The translations under genes and the position numbers were made by a program. From Prinsepia uniflora (lineage: Eukaryota > Streptophyta > Magnoliopsida > Rosales > Rosaceae), in assembly GCA_032719365.1 (NCBI GenBank), contig CM064868.1:13612235-13676234 (forward strand): 64,000 nucleotides of DNA, given 5' to 3'. Position 1 is the first letter of the stretch. Every line of letters starts with the position of its first letter. The notes beneath the pieces are model-generated. The model did no database searches, was not told the origin of the DNA, and was given only the letters and a program-made list of their open reading frames with translations. Shown one piece after another: positions 1 to 10,403 of the stretch.

Positions 1-809
1 ACAACCAAAGTATATTCAGAGTATTTTGGAGCGCTTCAACATGAATGAAGCAAAGCCAGTGTCCACTCCATTAGCAACACACTATCAATTGAGTGAGCTG
101 CAAAGTCCAACTACTAAACAAGAGTTGAAGGAGATGAAGAACGTACCTTATGAAAGTGCAGTAGGGTGTCTTATGTATGCAATGGTTTACACCAGACCTA
201 ACTTAGCTCAAGCAATGAGCGTTGTCTCGAGGTATATAGAAAATCCAGGAAAGGAGCATTGGTCTGCAGTTAAGTGGATCATTTGTTATTTGAAGGGAAT
301 AAAGAATCCGGGCATTTTGTTTGAAAAACAGCAAGGAGAAGCATATGTGTTGGGTTATGTGGATGCAGACTACGCAGGGAACCTAGGCAGAAAGAGGTCC
401 ACGGCAGGTTACGTGTTCATGTGTAGTGGTGGCCATATTTGTTGGAAGTTTACTCTACAATCTATTGCAGCATTGTCTACAATAGAGGCAGAGTACATTA
501 CACTAGTAGAAGGTGGAAAAGAAGCAGTTTGGCTGAGTGGTTTTAGCAAGGGAGTTTGGAATCATTTAGAATTTTGTGGTGGTTAGGTGTGACAGTGAAA
601 GTGCTATCTTCTTAGCAAAGAATCAAGTGTTTCATGGAAGATCAAAACATATTGATGTTTGTTATCACAGGATAAAGGATTGGGTCGACTCTAAGGTGAT
701 AGTCAAAAAGGTCCATACAAACGAAAATGCTTCTGACTATCTTACTAAAACAGTTATACCAGAGAAGTTCAAGTATTGCTTGAACTTACTCAGCCTTCTC
801 TCGTGCTAA
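1..809 (+). pseudogene. Ty1/copia polyprotein, end of reverse transcriptase plus RNase H (broken)
   Basis: Remains of the C-terminal end of a copia Pol protein, which copies element RNA into DNA in the virus-like particle. The frame is already open at base 2 and reads into LERFNMNEAKPVSTPL, the usual linker between RT and RNase H. RNase H follows, with all four acidic positions visible: VDADYAG near 360, IEAEY near 487, CDSESA near 591 and ASDYLTK near 730. The reading frame shifts near 577-590 (frame 26-586, then 576-809), just after the segment around WLSGF, so no single protein can be made. The 5' part of the element lies outside the window. The polypurine tract follows at 968-980. The family assignment is sure; the exact copia lineage was not determined. 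Confidence 0.92.
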
Positions 810-967
810 GGTGTTGGGTGGGGCACCCCTTTACATGAGGTGCAGTAGGGTAAAAGGAGTTTTTTTTTGCCAAGGTGAAAGGTTCTTTAAGTTTTTCCAG
901 AGTTACTTCAAGAAGGTTTGATGACATTCTGGGTTTTCAACAGTCATTTCTTAGGTTTTAACTCACC

Positions 968-980
968 AAGGTGGAGATTG
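968..980 (+). other. Polypurine tract of the plus-strand copia element
   Basis: The sequence aaggtggagattg is the usual plant copia polypurine tract, where plus-strand DNA synthesis starts. It lies about 160 bp after the RNase H stop. The 3' LTR that should start here is almost absent: within about 15 bp the sequence becomes the minus-strand RT of the next element. The 14-mer tttgatgacattct occurs at 917-930 and again at 981-994. Confidence 0.75.
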
Positions 981-994
981 TTTGATGACATTCT

Positions 995-1620
995 AAGATC
1001 ATGATCTCAATGTCTCCTATGTACACCATGTTATCAGCATAGATGGATACGATCATGGTTTCTTCTTTGTTGTTTGACTTTTAGTAAAGAGTAGCTTCAC
1101 TAGGGCTTCTTTAAAAACCACACTTAGTCAAGTAAGCATCAATCTCACAATACAAGACTCTGCGAGCTTGCTTTAGTTTCATATGAGCCTTCTTGGGTCT
1201 ATACAGTTTCTATTCTGCATTCTTCACTTCATTACCCTCTGGTTGATGCATACAGACCTCTTCTTCTAGCACCCCATTTAGGAAAGCCGATTTATCATAA
1301 AGATGGTACATTTTCCAACTTCTTTATGTTGCCAGGGCAATCTAAATTCTGATTGTATCTAACCTTGCCTTATAGGCAAAGATTTCATTGAAATCAACCC
1401 TTGGTCTATGTGCATATGTTTTGGCCACGAACCTTACTTTGTGCTTCTGTATTGAACCATCAAGATTTAACTTGGTTTTGTACACCCACTTCACCTTAAT
1501 TACTGGTTTGTCAGTTAGCTTATCAACCAGATCCCATGTTGAAATCTTTTTTATCATCTCTAACTCAGCCTCCATAGCCTTCTACCAAGCTTGATCTTAA
1601 GCAGCTTCTAGATATCATTC
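995..1620 (-). pseudogene. Copia reverse transcriptase, N-terminal part (broken)
   Basis: The minus-strand frame 1575-1342 reads KAMEAELEMIKK, then WVYKTKLNLDGSIQKHKVRFVAK, the conserved start of copia RT. Farther on (about 1042-1026) the catalytic box is visible as YADNM, where active elements have YVDDM, so one catalytic aspartate has become asparagine. Frames change between these blocks. Upstream, the segment before MEAELEM keeps the usual EAAxDQAWxKAM pattern with a stop replacing a glutamine. The protein is certainly inactive. Confidence 0.85.
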
Positions 1621-1724
1621 TGGTTAAAAAAAAATACACATATTACATCTTGCATAAATTTCACTAAGAGACCTAAGTTTCATGGGAGTAGAACTAAGAC
1701 TAGAAGAACTTGAACAACTAGAAC

Positions 1725-2317
1725 TGTTGAAAAAAAAATTGGCCCGACAAAATACCAAGAAATAATGTTTTACTAGGATTCCAAGTGTTGGACTAAGAAA
1801 TCTGAGTTTTTTCTAATGTTTCCATATAGGATTATGAAAAGTATTTCATAGCCCTCCAGGGATTAAGAAATAAACTATCTTTCCATCTCCAAAGAAGAAT
1901 AAGAATTGCAATATGCTTAGGAGTGTAACCTAAGTCCTATACATTATAAATAGGTCTCTTAGGAGTCCTTACATACACACAGAAAAATAAGACAGCAGTA
2001 AATAAAAAAATCATACCCGGATATAAGAGCAAAAGAATGATTTGAGAGATTGTGAGCTAGGGTTTGGGGTTTAGATCAAGATTCTACAAAAGTTCTTGTA
2101 ATCTTATTATCTTCATAGTGCTAGAGATGTCTCAAGGAGATCACACGAGGACGTAGGCAATGATTAGCCAAACCTCGCTAAATTTTTGTGTTCGTGTGTG
2201 GTGTGTTTACTTTATTGTTCATGTATATTCTGCATTATCTTAGCATCATCCTATTGTTTGCATAATCACCTAAGTCTATCAAGAAACAAGATCACTAAAG
2301 GGGCAAAATTTACAACA
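1725..2317 (+). mobile_element. Solo copia-type LTR inserted into the minus-strand copia element
   Basis: A 593-bp LTR begins TGTTGA, ends ACAACA, and is flanked by the perfect 5-bp duplication agaac (1720-1724 and 2318-2322). It carries a TATA box (TATAAATAG, 1945-1953). It also has a downstream segment, cacgaggacgtaggcaa, followed by cctcgctaaatttttgtgttc, that resembles the R/U5 region of many plant copia LTRs. No PBS or internal domain follows, so recombination between two LTRs has removed the rest. Open frames within it have no coding meaning. It landed between the RT and integrase parts of the older copia element. Confidence 0.9.
1945..1953 (+). promoter_or_regulatory. TATA box of the solo LTR
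   Basis: TATAAATAG lies 221 bp into the LTR and is followed by a plausible R region. It is the likely core promoter of the lost element. Its present activity is unknown. Confidence 0.6.
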
Positions 2318-2457
2318 AGAACTAGATTCACCATTAGAACCAATGATTTAAACTGCATCAGAAGCTACAGTCTCACGATCTTAAACTAAGCTGTATTTGG
2401 TTCAGGAACACTATCAGCATCAAACAGAATTGATGCTTCTTCTTCTTTAGCTTCTTC

Positions 2458-3340
2458 CTAATTGCATGATGTTGTATCATTGAACACTACACTTCTAGAG
2501 ATAACAATCTTCTTTTTATTAAGATTGGATACTCTATATCCTTTTTTCAAAACTACCGTATTCCGTAAACACACCTTTGATCCCAACTTCATCCAACTTT
2601 TGTTTAAGCTGATTAAGTATATGAATGTAACACAATGCACCAAAAACTTTCATGTGCTTCACACCAAGTCTTCTTCCACTATATTGTCCAAAATGAGTCT
2701 TCTCTTAAACTTCTTTAGTTGGGCATTTGTTGAGTAGATAGACAGTTGTGTTAACAGCTTCACTCCAAACCTCATAGGGTATTTTCTTGTTATGTAGCAT
2801 AGGCTTGGTCGTCTCTACAATAGTTCTATTCTGCTTCTCAGCAACCCCATTTTGTTGAGGAGAATATGCTACTATTAACTATCTTTCAATTCCACATTCC
2901 TCACATTAGGCTTAAAATTCATTACATATATATATATATATATTTATATTTATATTCAAAACCTCTATCACTCCTTAACTTCTTAACTTTGTAACTACTC
3001 TGTAATTCCACCATTGTCTTAAATTTCTTGACAATATTTAGTGCTCCAAACTTGTGTCTTAGGAAATCCAACCAACACATCCTTAAATGATCATTAATGA
3101 ATGTGTGAAGTACATCCATTGACTATTTCATTCCGCATTGGCCACCAATGTTAGTATGGATTAGTTCAAAGTGACGAGGATGTTCTTTATGCCTTCTCTG
3201 TGTCAAATGACTCCACATGTTTTCCAGCAACACTCTTCACAAACTTCAAGTCCACTTGTTAAATTAAATAGCCTGATCACCATCTCTTTCTTCTGCAAGG
3301 TTCTAAGGCTTGCATAGTTTAGATGTCCAAATTTTTGTTC
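2458..3340 (-). pseudogene. Copia integrase with GAG-pre-integrase segment (broken)
   Basis: On the minus strand the pieces read in order: a GAG-pre-integrase-like part near 3340-3130; FINDHLRMCWLDFLRHK (3119 onward); KVKKLRSDRGFEY; the QQNGVAEKQNRT motif holding the catalytic glutamate (about 2855-2815); YEVWSEAVNTTVYLLNK; and the C-terminal VSNLNKKKIVISRSVVFND (2458-2643). Integrase inserts the cDNA into the chromosome. The pieces lie in different frames with stops between them, and a short (TA)n tract at 2923-2944 interrupts the core. The FIDDH motif has become FINDH, losing a catalytic aspartate. Confidence 0.88.
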
Positions 3341-3386
3341 CACAACTCTACTTTTCATTCAATAGTTGCCTTACTTTTCACAGAAG

Positions 3387-3720
3387 TCATGCAATCAAAT
3401 GATAAGGGAAAACACCTAGAATCACCAGTGTACCCTTCCCAGTTATTTGTACTAACATCACATCCTGGATGTCTCTTTTCTCTTGGCTAGTATGATTCAC
3501 CAGTGCACCTTTCCCAGTTGCTTGTACTAAGCCACCAGTACCCATTTTGACTCTAAATTTCAGGTTCCTATCCACATGGACAAGTAAAGACTCACGCCCT
3601 ATCATGTGGTTTCTCATTGCTGCAAGCATTGTTAACATGCCATACTTCAGTGTCTTGGTTAAATGATGCAGAGTGACAAGCATAGAATATATTCCCTTCT
3701 TCTCTTTCAACCAACTTAGC
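3387..3720 (-). pseudogene. Copia aspartic protease region (broken)
   Basis: The minus-strand frame 3710-3387 contains NHMIGRESLLVHVDRNL, then KVKMGTGGLVQATGKGALV, typical of the copia protease that matures Gag-Pol. The normal active-site DSACS precedes NHM; here it is scrambled (GMLTMLAAMRNHM), consistent with frameshift and loss of the catalytic aspartate. The GKG motif is repeated (GKGALV, GKGTLV). Confidence 0.75.
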
Positions 3721-3729
3721 TAGATTCAC

Positions 3730-4640
3730 ATGTTTTGATTCACAATTCTTGGCAATGTGACCAAACTTGTTACATTTGAAAAACTTGGTCTTGCCCTCAA
3801 ACTAGAACTTGCCATAGTGTAATTTATCACACACGCACTTACTAGAACTACCACTTTTGTAATTTCCAGTGGACTTCCAAAATTTTGCTGCATTGATTGG
3901 ACTTATTGTTCCAATTATTGTTACAAGCCTTGTAAGAATTCTTGAACTTGCCCTGATGTGTGTTTGATTGATGTGACTTTGAATTAACATAAAGAGTAGA
4001 AAATTCCTTCTCAAAAACAACACTTGAATCAATGCATTTCTAAACTCTGGTCAAAGGCACGAATAGATTTAACAACACTGATTGAACTTATCTTCTAAAT
4101 ATCTTTAATTTTTTCAAGATTAGAGGCAATAACATCATATGGGTTGGTTAAGAAAATTAGGATTTTCTATGCAAGTCTTTGCTCAGTGACATCTTCTCCA
4201 TTATTTTTCATTTGATTTACTACTCCAAACAGTCATGAGAAATAAGCAGATAAAGACTCATCATCACTACTTTGTAATTGAAGTTTTACAGCCCTTACCT
4301 TTCAATCACCACGGAAGTCTTGTCTTCTTAGACTCCAAACATCTATGGCCGTCTCCTATTTGAGATCTTCATGAAAATATCCTCTGCTATTGCATTTTGC
4401 AGCATCCCAAGTGCCCTTGCATCCTTGACCTGGTTTGCTTTTGACTGTGGTGTCTCAATTTCTTCGTCATCACTGTCAAACTTAGGATCAGGTATTCCTT
4501 GCTCTACTACTTTCCACATATCATGATTTCTCATTATAGTTTCATTTTGATGCTCCAAAATTCATAATTCTCCCTGTGAATGTAGGTACTCTCATTTTTA
4601 CTCCACCAGTAACTCCAGCCATGTTAGACTAGTTTTGTAT
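3730..4640 (-). pseudogene. Copia Gag with zinc knuckle (broken)
   Basis: Gag packages the element RNA. On the minus strand, 4558-4343 encodes MEHQNETIMRNHDMW, KVVEQGIPDP, then an acidic stretch and QSKANQVKDARALGMLQ, as in plant copia Gag (UBN2/DUF4219 type). Near 3785-3737 the zinc knuckle reads FFKCNKFGHIAKNC; the first cysteine of the CCHC box is now phenylalanine. The 76-codon frame between them (3802-4032) is a frame-shifted remnant. No intact frame remains. Confidence 0.8.
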
Positions 4641-4700
4641 CAGCATTATGATGCTGAGATTGCTTCACAGATCAGGCGCCCCAAATGATGATCATAGTCT

Positions 4701-4714
4701 AAGCTCTGATTCCA
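4701..4714 (-). other. Primer binding site (initiator-Met tRNA) of the minus-strand copia element
   Basis: Directly after the LTR, the minus strand reads TGGAATCAGAGCTT. It matches the usual TGGTATCAGAGC primer site with one mismatch. Confidence 0.85.
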
Positions 4715-5252
4715 TGTTGGTTTCAAAATTGACGCAGATCGAATAGAGCTTCACAAAATGGTCGGATTATATGAACTGCAAAATGGTAACTCTCTAATCT
4801 TCAAACTCCTAACTGAGATTGAATCGAGATTAGCTATGATGTTTTTCAATTCCCTTTAATTCTTCCTCTATGGAATTTGGATTGAATTTGTGTTTAAAAT
4901 TGAGTGTTGATCATGGTAATAATCAATGCACTCTAGGTGTTTGTGTTTATGCCTCTATGAATTTTTCTGAATGGATTCACTTGGCTATGATTGAATATTT
5001 CATTGATTGATTCTCATTGGCTGACTAGTCTTACATACACACTCTTTTCACTCTCACAATTCAGTTACAAGATGATGACACTTTGATGGCATACATCCAA
5101 TTACAAAATGCAACATGCCTAATATATTCCAGAAGATCTTGGCACTCGAGTGAAGTGCACAAACCCGCATTCTTTACTCAGATTTGGTTAGAATCCGTTC
5201 CACGTCAGCTAGTCCACCTAACTGCTGCTAAGCGTAAGTCTACACACCAACA
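4715..5252 (-). repeat. 5' LTR of the minus-strand copia element
   Basis: This 538-bp LTR starts TGTTGG (at 5252 on the minus strand) and ends CCAACA, immediately followed by the PBS. The matching 3' LTR is missing, so no target duplication can be tested. Its outer end lies about 12 bp from the terminal-inverted-repeat element at 5264. Confidence 0.85.
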
Positions 5253-5263
5253 ATATTTGCTTG

Positions 5264-5427
5264 CTATATTATCAAATGGCTTTTCACTTAAGAAACACCA
5301 TGAACTCTTATTTTTATCTCAAAATGCACAATAAACTCGTTTTTGTGTTTGGATGCTTTCTGAAATCCCATTTTGTCCCAAGTTAGTCCTTTTCCGTTAA
5401 TTCCTTTAGCTTACTGTCAAATATAAG
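5264..5427 (+). repeat. Left terminal inverted repeat arm
   Basis: Matches the reverse complement of 7019-7185 over its whole length with many substitutions and small indels. The edges were set by eye. Confidence 0.7.
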
Positions 5428-5684
5428 AATAATATGATCATTTTGGACAAAAAATTAAAAGAAAAAGTTAAACTAAATCTTAGGGATTAGGGATTAAGAA
5501 AATTCAAAAGAGACCTTATGTAAAGCTGCTATCTGCTAGTAAAAATATATTATTATCGCCCTATCACTTAGGATCCATAAGAACCAAGCTGCAATCTTAA
5601 GCATACTGAAAAAGGAAAACATCCATACCCAACAAAGAGATAGAACAAATGACATCCATTTCAAAAGGATGATTTATGTCTTAC

Positions 5685-6310
5685 CTTGACACTTATAAAC
5701 CGGGAAAGTGCCTCAAACTCTGACAGTGCGAATACCATTTCTGGTTTATGATTGTCATCTCTGAAAACATTAGGGTGCAGGTTGTTCAACACCCTTGCCA
5801 ATTCTCTATCTGAATGAGCCTTAATCGATAAAGAAAGTAGCTAAAATCCTGCAACAAACCAAAAGTCCATAATCTAAGCATTTCAAACCAAAAGTCTACA
5901 TGATACAAAGGATTCACTAGCATTTTGGACGTAAACTTCTCAAACTCAGTTTTACAAAGTGGATCATGTAAGTATTCAGCTGAGGTCACAAACATTCTCA
6001 AATAGTGTCCAATTTTCTTTTCTTCTCTCTTTTCTCAGCAACCAAACATAGAATAGGAACCATACCTTACACAGAAAGGGAAGATCACCACCCTACTTGT
6101 TAACCATCTTTTTACCAAGAACAATGGAATCGTGACTCGTGAGAGATCCAGGCCTTAAGGGTTACGAGCCCCGACCCAGAATCAGCATAAGAACGTCTAG
6201 ATTCATGGGTCCCGATCCAAAACTCGGCATAGGGCTTGATCGGGTCAATGTCGGAGCTGGAATTGAGAGCGAAAAGCTCGGCAGCCTTGGAATTACTACC
6301 AAGGGGGTTC
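5685..6310 (-). pseudogene. Phosphomannose isomerase (type I) gene fragment, two exons and intron
   Basis: Phosphomannose isomerase is a cytosolic zinc enzyme that interconverts fructose-6-P and mannose-6-P, leading to GDP-mannose and ascorbate. The first exon piece (minus, about 6310-6066) reads KAAELFALNSSSDIDP, PYAEFWIGTHES, SGSGLVTLKAWIS and, after a frame slip and a stop replacing a tryptophan, GGDLPFLCK, ending at a GT donor (6065). An intron of 217 bp follows. The second exon (5848-5685) reads LSIKAHSDRELARVLNNL, then HPNVFRDDNHKPEM and FEALSRFISVK, ending at a GT donor. The zinc-binding IQAHPDK motif is changed to IKAHSDR, so the glutamine ligand is lost. The retained intron means DNA-level capture, not a processed copy. 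Degenerate sequence up to 6484 may be exon 1. Confidence 0.82.
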
Positions 6311-6504
6311 CATCTCGGGGCTCATCTTTTGGGCGTTGGGCAACCTTTCCATCGCAACACTGAAGTAGAGCTCGAGAGCGCGGCATTGAGGAGGGTGAGA
6401 GAAATTGGGATGAGATTTTATACATGCTTGGCTAAGGAATTTGTTGGTGGTCCCCAAGGATGAAGACGATGGAGGAGTCGGCAATACTAGCCTACTAGGG
6501 CGGT

Positions 6505-7018
6505 GGTGGGTTTTGTTAATTTTTTTTTTTTAACTTTTTGTCCAAATAAGCACATTTACTTGTATTTGTTATTATTTGTATTAATTAATTATTGTATAAA
6601 TTAATACGATTAATTATTTTTATACAATCTAATTATGTTATAATAATATTTTTGAAAATTTCTGTTTTAAATAATCAGATTATTAACAATCTTGAAAATT
6701 GTAATAATAATAATAATAATAGATAATATATAATAATTAATAATTAATTATAATTTAATAAATCATAGTAATAATAATAATATATCAATAATTAATTAAA
6801 ATAAATTATTATTAATAATAATAATATACATAATTAATATTTATGATATACATGTTTTATATCACCTACTATAACATGCTCTGACTAGTATAATATATAT
6901 AGTCAATGTTTTAATTTCAGTAAAACATTAAACTTCAGACTAAATAGTCAGTCTATCAAGTAGATAAATTAGTCTATTCTATTGAAGTAATCAGTACAAT
7001 ACGATGTACCAAACGAGA
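6505..7018. other. AT-rich non-coding filler inside the TIR element
   Basis: Very AT-rich, with a (TAA)n-like tract around 6703-6722 and a small inverted repeat ttgtata/tatacaa near 6593-6627. No gene is visible. Confidence 0.7.
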
Positions 7019-7185
7019 TCTTATATTTAACAGTAAATTAATAAAATTAACGAAAAAAGAACTAATTTGGGACGAAAATGAGAGTTTGGGGAATATTGTG
7101 GCATAAAATCGAGTTTAGGATGCATTTTGAAATAAAAGTAAAAATTAAAGGTGCATCTTGTGTAAAAAGTTTTATCAAATTAACT
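7019..7185 (-). repeat. Right terminal inverted repeat arm
   Basis: Inverted partner of 5264-5427. Confidence 0.7.
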
Positions 7186-7602
7186 TGTGCAACTTGCGAG
7201 AAATATAATTTTCTTCATTAAGATCAATGAAATCTAAAGAAGAGTGTTTATTTTTTAGGTGGAGAGAGATCAGCACAAAAAAGGAAGTGACTTGTAAATT
7301 CCAGATTGATGATAAACGAAGAGGAAAACAAAAAAGGAATGTTTTCTTTTTATTTTCGCAACCACACAACAACATTACCATAGATAATTGATGACAAACT
7401 AATAGGAAAACGAAAGAGGATTGTCTTCCGATTAAATCTACAAGCACACCACAACAAAAAGTAGATAATAACTAGAGTAAAAAATAACTCTACCGCACGC
7501 CTACAACACACCATTATGCTGACTTACCTTCATTTCATAAGGTAATTACAAATTGAAAGGAAGACTATAAAATCAAGCGATCATCAGGAACAAGTCAACT
7601 GA
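7186..7602. other. 3' flank of the wall-associated kinase gene
   Basis: No coding region is recognised. Two related segments (about 7310-7370 and 7400-7455), each with gaggaaaac- or aggaaaacg-like, tttcg and accacaacaa-like blocks, suggest a diverged local duplication. It should contain the kinase 3' UTR and poly(A) site, which I cannot place. Confidence 0.5.
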
Positions 7603-10355
7603 TTATCGCCCATCTCCGTCAGGTGTAACCATTTGAATTTGATTTTGCATGCTCCTCCCGTACTCCGCACTGGTTATAATACCATTGCAACCACCGTCAC
7701 CACCTTCACCTCTAACATCCCCAAAGAAAGCACTTGAAGAAGGTGAGCCAAGCAAGTAGTCGCTATCTTTGCATGAACGAGAGAAATCTTCCTGTCCTCC
7801 GACTGGATGCCGCGCCATAGTTCCCACTAATTCCTGGAGTTCCGCGGCTACTTTTTTCATGGAAGGCCTGTCCTCCCCTCTTAACCTTAAGCATCTTTTA
7901 GCCAGGTCGGCCACTTTAGTGACTGTTTCAAAACGTCCCTCCACTATTTCAGCATCAACGATTTGACCCAAGCATCCCTTTTCGATCGAGCATACAAAGA
8001 CACTTGCTAGGTTTCTCTCTGCTTCAGGCTTATTAGAAGATAGTGCCTTTTGGCTTGTGAGTAGCTCCACTAGGACAACTCCGAAACTATAAACATCGCT
8101 CTTCTCAGTTAGTATGTTTGACTGGAGATATTCTGGATCTAGGTATCCGAGTGTCCCTTGCACCAAGGTTGATGTTTGGTTTTCGTCTTCAGGAACCAAT
8201 CGTGAGGCTCCAAAGTCCGAAACCTTTGCCGCGAAATTTTGGCCTAACAGGATATTTGTTGCTTTCACATCTCTGTGTACGATTGGCGTAGAAGTGGAGT
8301 AGTGCAAGTATGCTAGAGCTTCAGCTGTATCTGCTGCTATTTTCAATCGCAATTCCAATGGAAGATCTCCTTTCCTGTGAATGTGCTCATAAAGAGTGCC
8401 ATGGGCAATGAACTCATAGACCAAGATAGGTGTTTGAGTCTCTAAACAACACCCTACGAGTCTGACAACATTTTTATGGATGACTTGGGAAAGAATGATC
8501 ACCTCATTAACAAATTGCTTAGTATCTGTGATCGGGGAACTAACTTTTGACTTCTTTATGGCCACCATTTTTTGATCTGATAGTATTCCTCTGTAAACTA
8601 TGCCATAGCCTCCCTCACCAATTTTTGTGCTTGCGTGATAATTGTTCGTGGCTTTCTTGAGTTCTTCTTCAGTAAAGATTCTGGCTGCTGTCTCAACAGA
8701 TCCGTTATACCTAGCTAGTTCTTGTTTTAAATGTAGGCCACCATTATCTTCAAAGTACTTTTCTTTGAGTTTCTTGAACTTTATTTCTTTCAGTACAAAG
8801 TACACCAAAGCAATCGTAAGCAGTAAAGCACATATGCTCAGAGGGATACCTGCCCAAATTGAAAATAATCATAATATTCAAAGTTGAATTCCATGATTTT
8901 AATGATTTGCATTATTGTCTTAGTCTAATATCCATAATGTTACTATATGTATTAACATATATAGGATGCTTGCTAATTTGTAATAGCTAGCTAGTACATA
9001 CCAGCTGTAACTTTCAAGGAAGGGATGCACGTATACGGATCGTCTTTATCTGGATGTTCGTATCCAATATTACAGTTACAAGAGTAATTCCCAGGTTTAT
9101 TTTTGCACTTCCCATGTTTGCAGCGGCCGGCCTTCCCGCATTCATCAATATCTGTAGGAAATAGGATGAACTTTATAACAGAGATGAATCAACAAGAATC
9201 CCAATTTTGAGCTTTAGTTAGCTGCATCAGCAATTAACGTGCACGCTCGCGCACATGTGTGACACATATTTATGTATTGGGTATAGCGGGCATTGTCAGA
9301 ATATGATAAGAACGTTTTATAACATTGACTGTTCCAAATTTAGAATCTACCCTGTGGAGGATATATGTATCTGTATATTTGATGTGTGCATGTATATATT
9401 GATGATGACATATATATTATATATATATATATATTTATAGATTTATACCTTGGCAGCCTTTTGGGAGGTATGGATTCCCTTGGTAACCTGGCAAGCACTG
9501 GCAAAAGTATCCAGAAGATCCTGATTCAACATTGATGATGCGTTCGGTACAGTTGGTATTTGCCTTGCATGCATAATCCCCCCTCTTTTTAGCTGATTCA
9601 CATTTTCCATCCTCAATTTCCCAATCTAGAACCACTGGAACCCTTTCAATTTTGTCTAGTTCTTTAAAACTTGTATTCCCGGAGAATTTTAAGTGGCCGT
9701 CTTCCACAATGAAGGCGTAGTCGCAGGGATTGAAGTCCGATATGTATGTGTGGTTGTTAAAGCTTTGAAAGGATAGAGACTGTTTTTTGAGTCCACTGGG
9801 GATGGGAGATTGGCAACATCCAATTCCAGAGCAAGACTCACTGTCAAGGGCGTTAACACTGCTAGGGCTCTCACAGAAGGATATGCAGCCAGTATAATAC
9901 CTTTGCTCCTCTCGGTAGCCCTTCAATAATCCGTAAGTGTCACAACCAGCAGCAATGAACTTGTTTCTGGTACTGGATATGGTGAAAGGGGACACCCACA
10001 TGTTTGAGACCAGAGTGTCATTTTCTACCACTTTGCCCTGCTTGTCATAACACTTTCGGGCAACCCGGTGCTGTACTTGCAACGTACCATTCTCAAGGTC
10101 TATGCCAGTAACGGAGAGATCACCTTTCATCAAATATGCAGTTGCCTCAGAACAATTGATAAAAAATTTCTTTCCTTTGTAACAACCTTTAGACATTCCA
10201 AATGGAAATGGAACGGTAAGATTACCGCACTGGCTATTGCAGCCAGGCCGGGCTACTGGTAGTGCTCCTGCTTCTGCTCTGGCTTCTGCTCCTGCTGTTG
10301 TACCTATTGCAGCCATTAGCAACAAGAGGAAGCGTTGAAAGGCCATGGCAGGCAT
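7603..10355 (-). CDS. Wall-associated receptor kinase (WAK), three exons, apparently intact
   Basis: Exons on the minus strand: 10355-9449, 9151-9002, 8849-7603 (2304 bp, 767 residues). All introns are GT-AG in phase 1, so the frame closes (CQ-DIDEC, VTA-GIP). Order of domains: signal peptide (FLLLLMAAIG, residues about 9-18); cysteine-rich pectin-binding GUB_WAK region (CGNLTVPFPFG at 43-53); EGF-like module ending GYQGNPYLPKGC; calcium-binding EGF (DIDECGKAGRCKHGKC, from 303); transmembrane helix about 354-372; Ser/Thr kinase. Kinase residues: glycine loop GEGGYG 430-435, VAIK lysine 451, HRD aspartate 546, DFG aspartate 564, GYLDPEY activation segment. WAKs sit in the plasma membrane, bind pectin or oligogalacturonides and signal wall state or infection. 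The start is at 10355 or 10346 (MAFQRF); the longer upstream frame adds 16 residues that spoil the signal peptide. Length is normal for the family. Confidence 0.93.
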
Positions 10356-10403
10356 ATATTTTTGTGCTACAATTAAGTTACGAACTAGTAAACACCTACA
10401 CAC

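Larger units (their letters stand above)
995..5252 (-). mobile_element. Degenerate Ty1/copia element, minus strand, 3' truncated
   Basis: Reading on the minus strand from 5252 downward, the order is 5' LTR, PBS, gag with zinc knuckle, protease, integrase and N-terminal half of RT. This order (integrase before RT) defines Ty1/copia. Many stops and frameshifts show long decay. The element is cut off inside RT near 995, where it abuts the opposite-facing copia remnant, and no 3' LTR is present. It is also interrupted by a solo LTR at 1725-2317. Confidence 0.9.
5264..7185. mobile_element. DNA-transposon-like element with long terminal inverted repeats carrying a captured gene fragment
   Basis: The first about 165 bp (5264-5427) align, as reverse complement, with 7019-7185. 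Shared blocks include cttatattt(g/a)acagtaa, gaactaa(c/t)(t)tgggac and gcattttga(g/a)ataaaa. The arms are imperfect, so the unit is not recent. Between the arms lie a GC-richer captured gene fragment (5685-6484) and an AT-rich stretch. Long arms plus a transduplicated exon-intron fragment and no transposase suggest a Pack-MULE-like non-autonomous element. I could not identify a 9-bp target duplication, so the superfamily is inferred. Confidence 0.65.

Noticed and set aside
6139..6463. Plus-strand frames in the GC-rich block
   Set aside because: The coding signal (PYAEFWIGTHES, DDNHKPE, splice donors) is on the minus strand; the plus-strand frames are shadows.
9689..9874. Second small protein inside the kinase gene
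   Set aside because: It overlaps WAK exon 1 on the same strand in another frame with no support.
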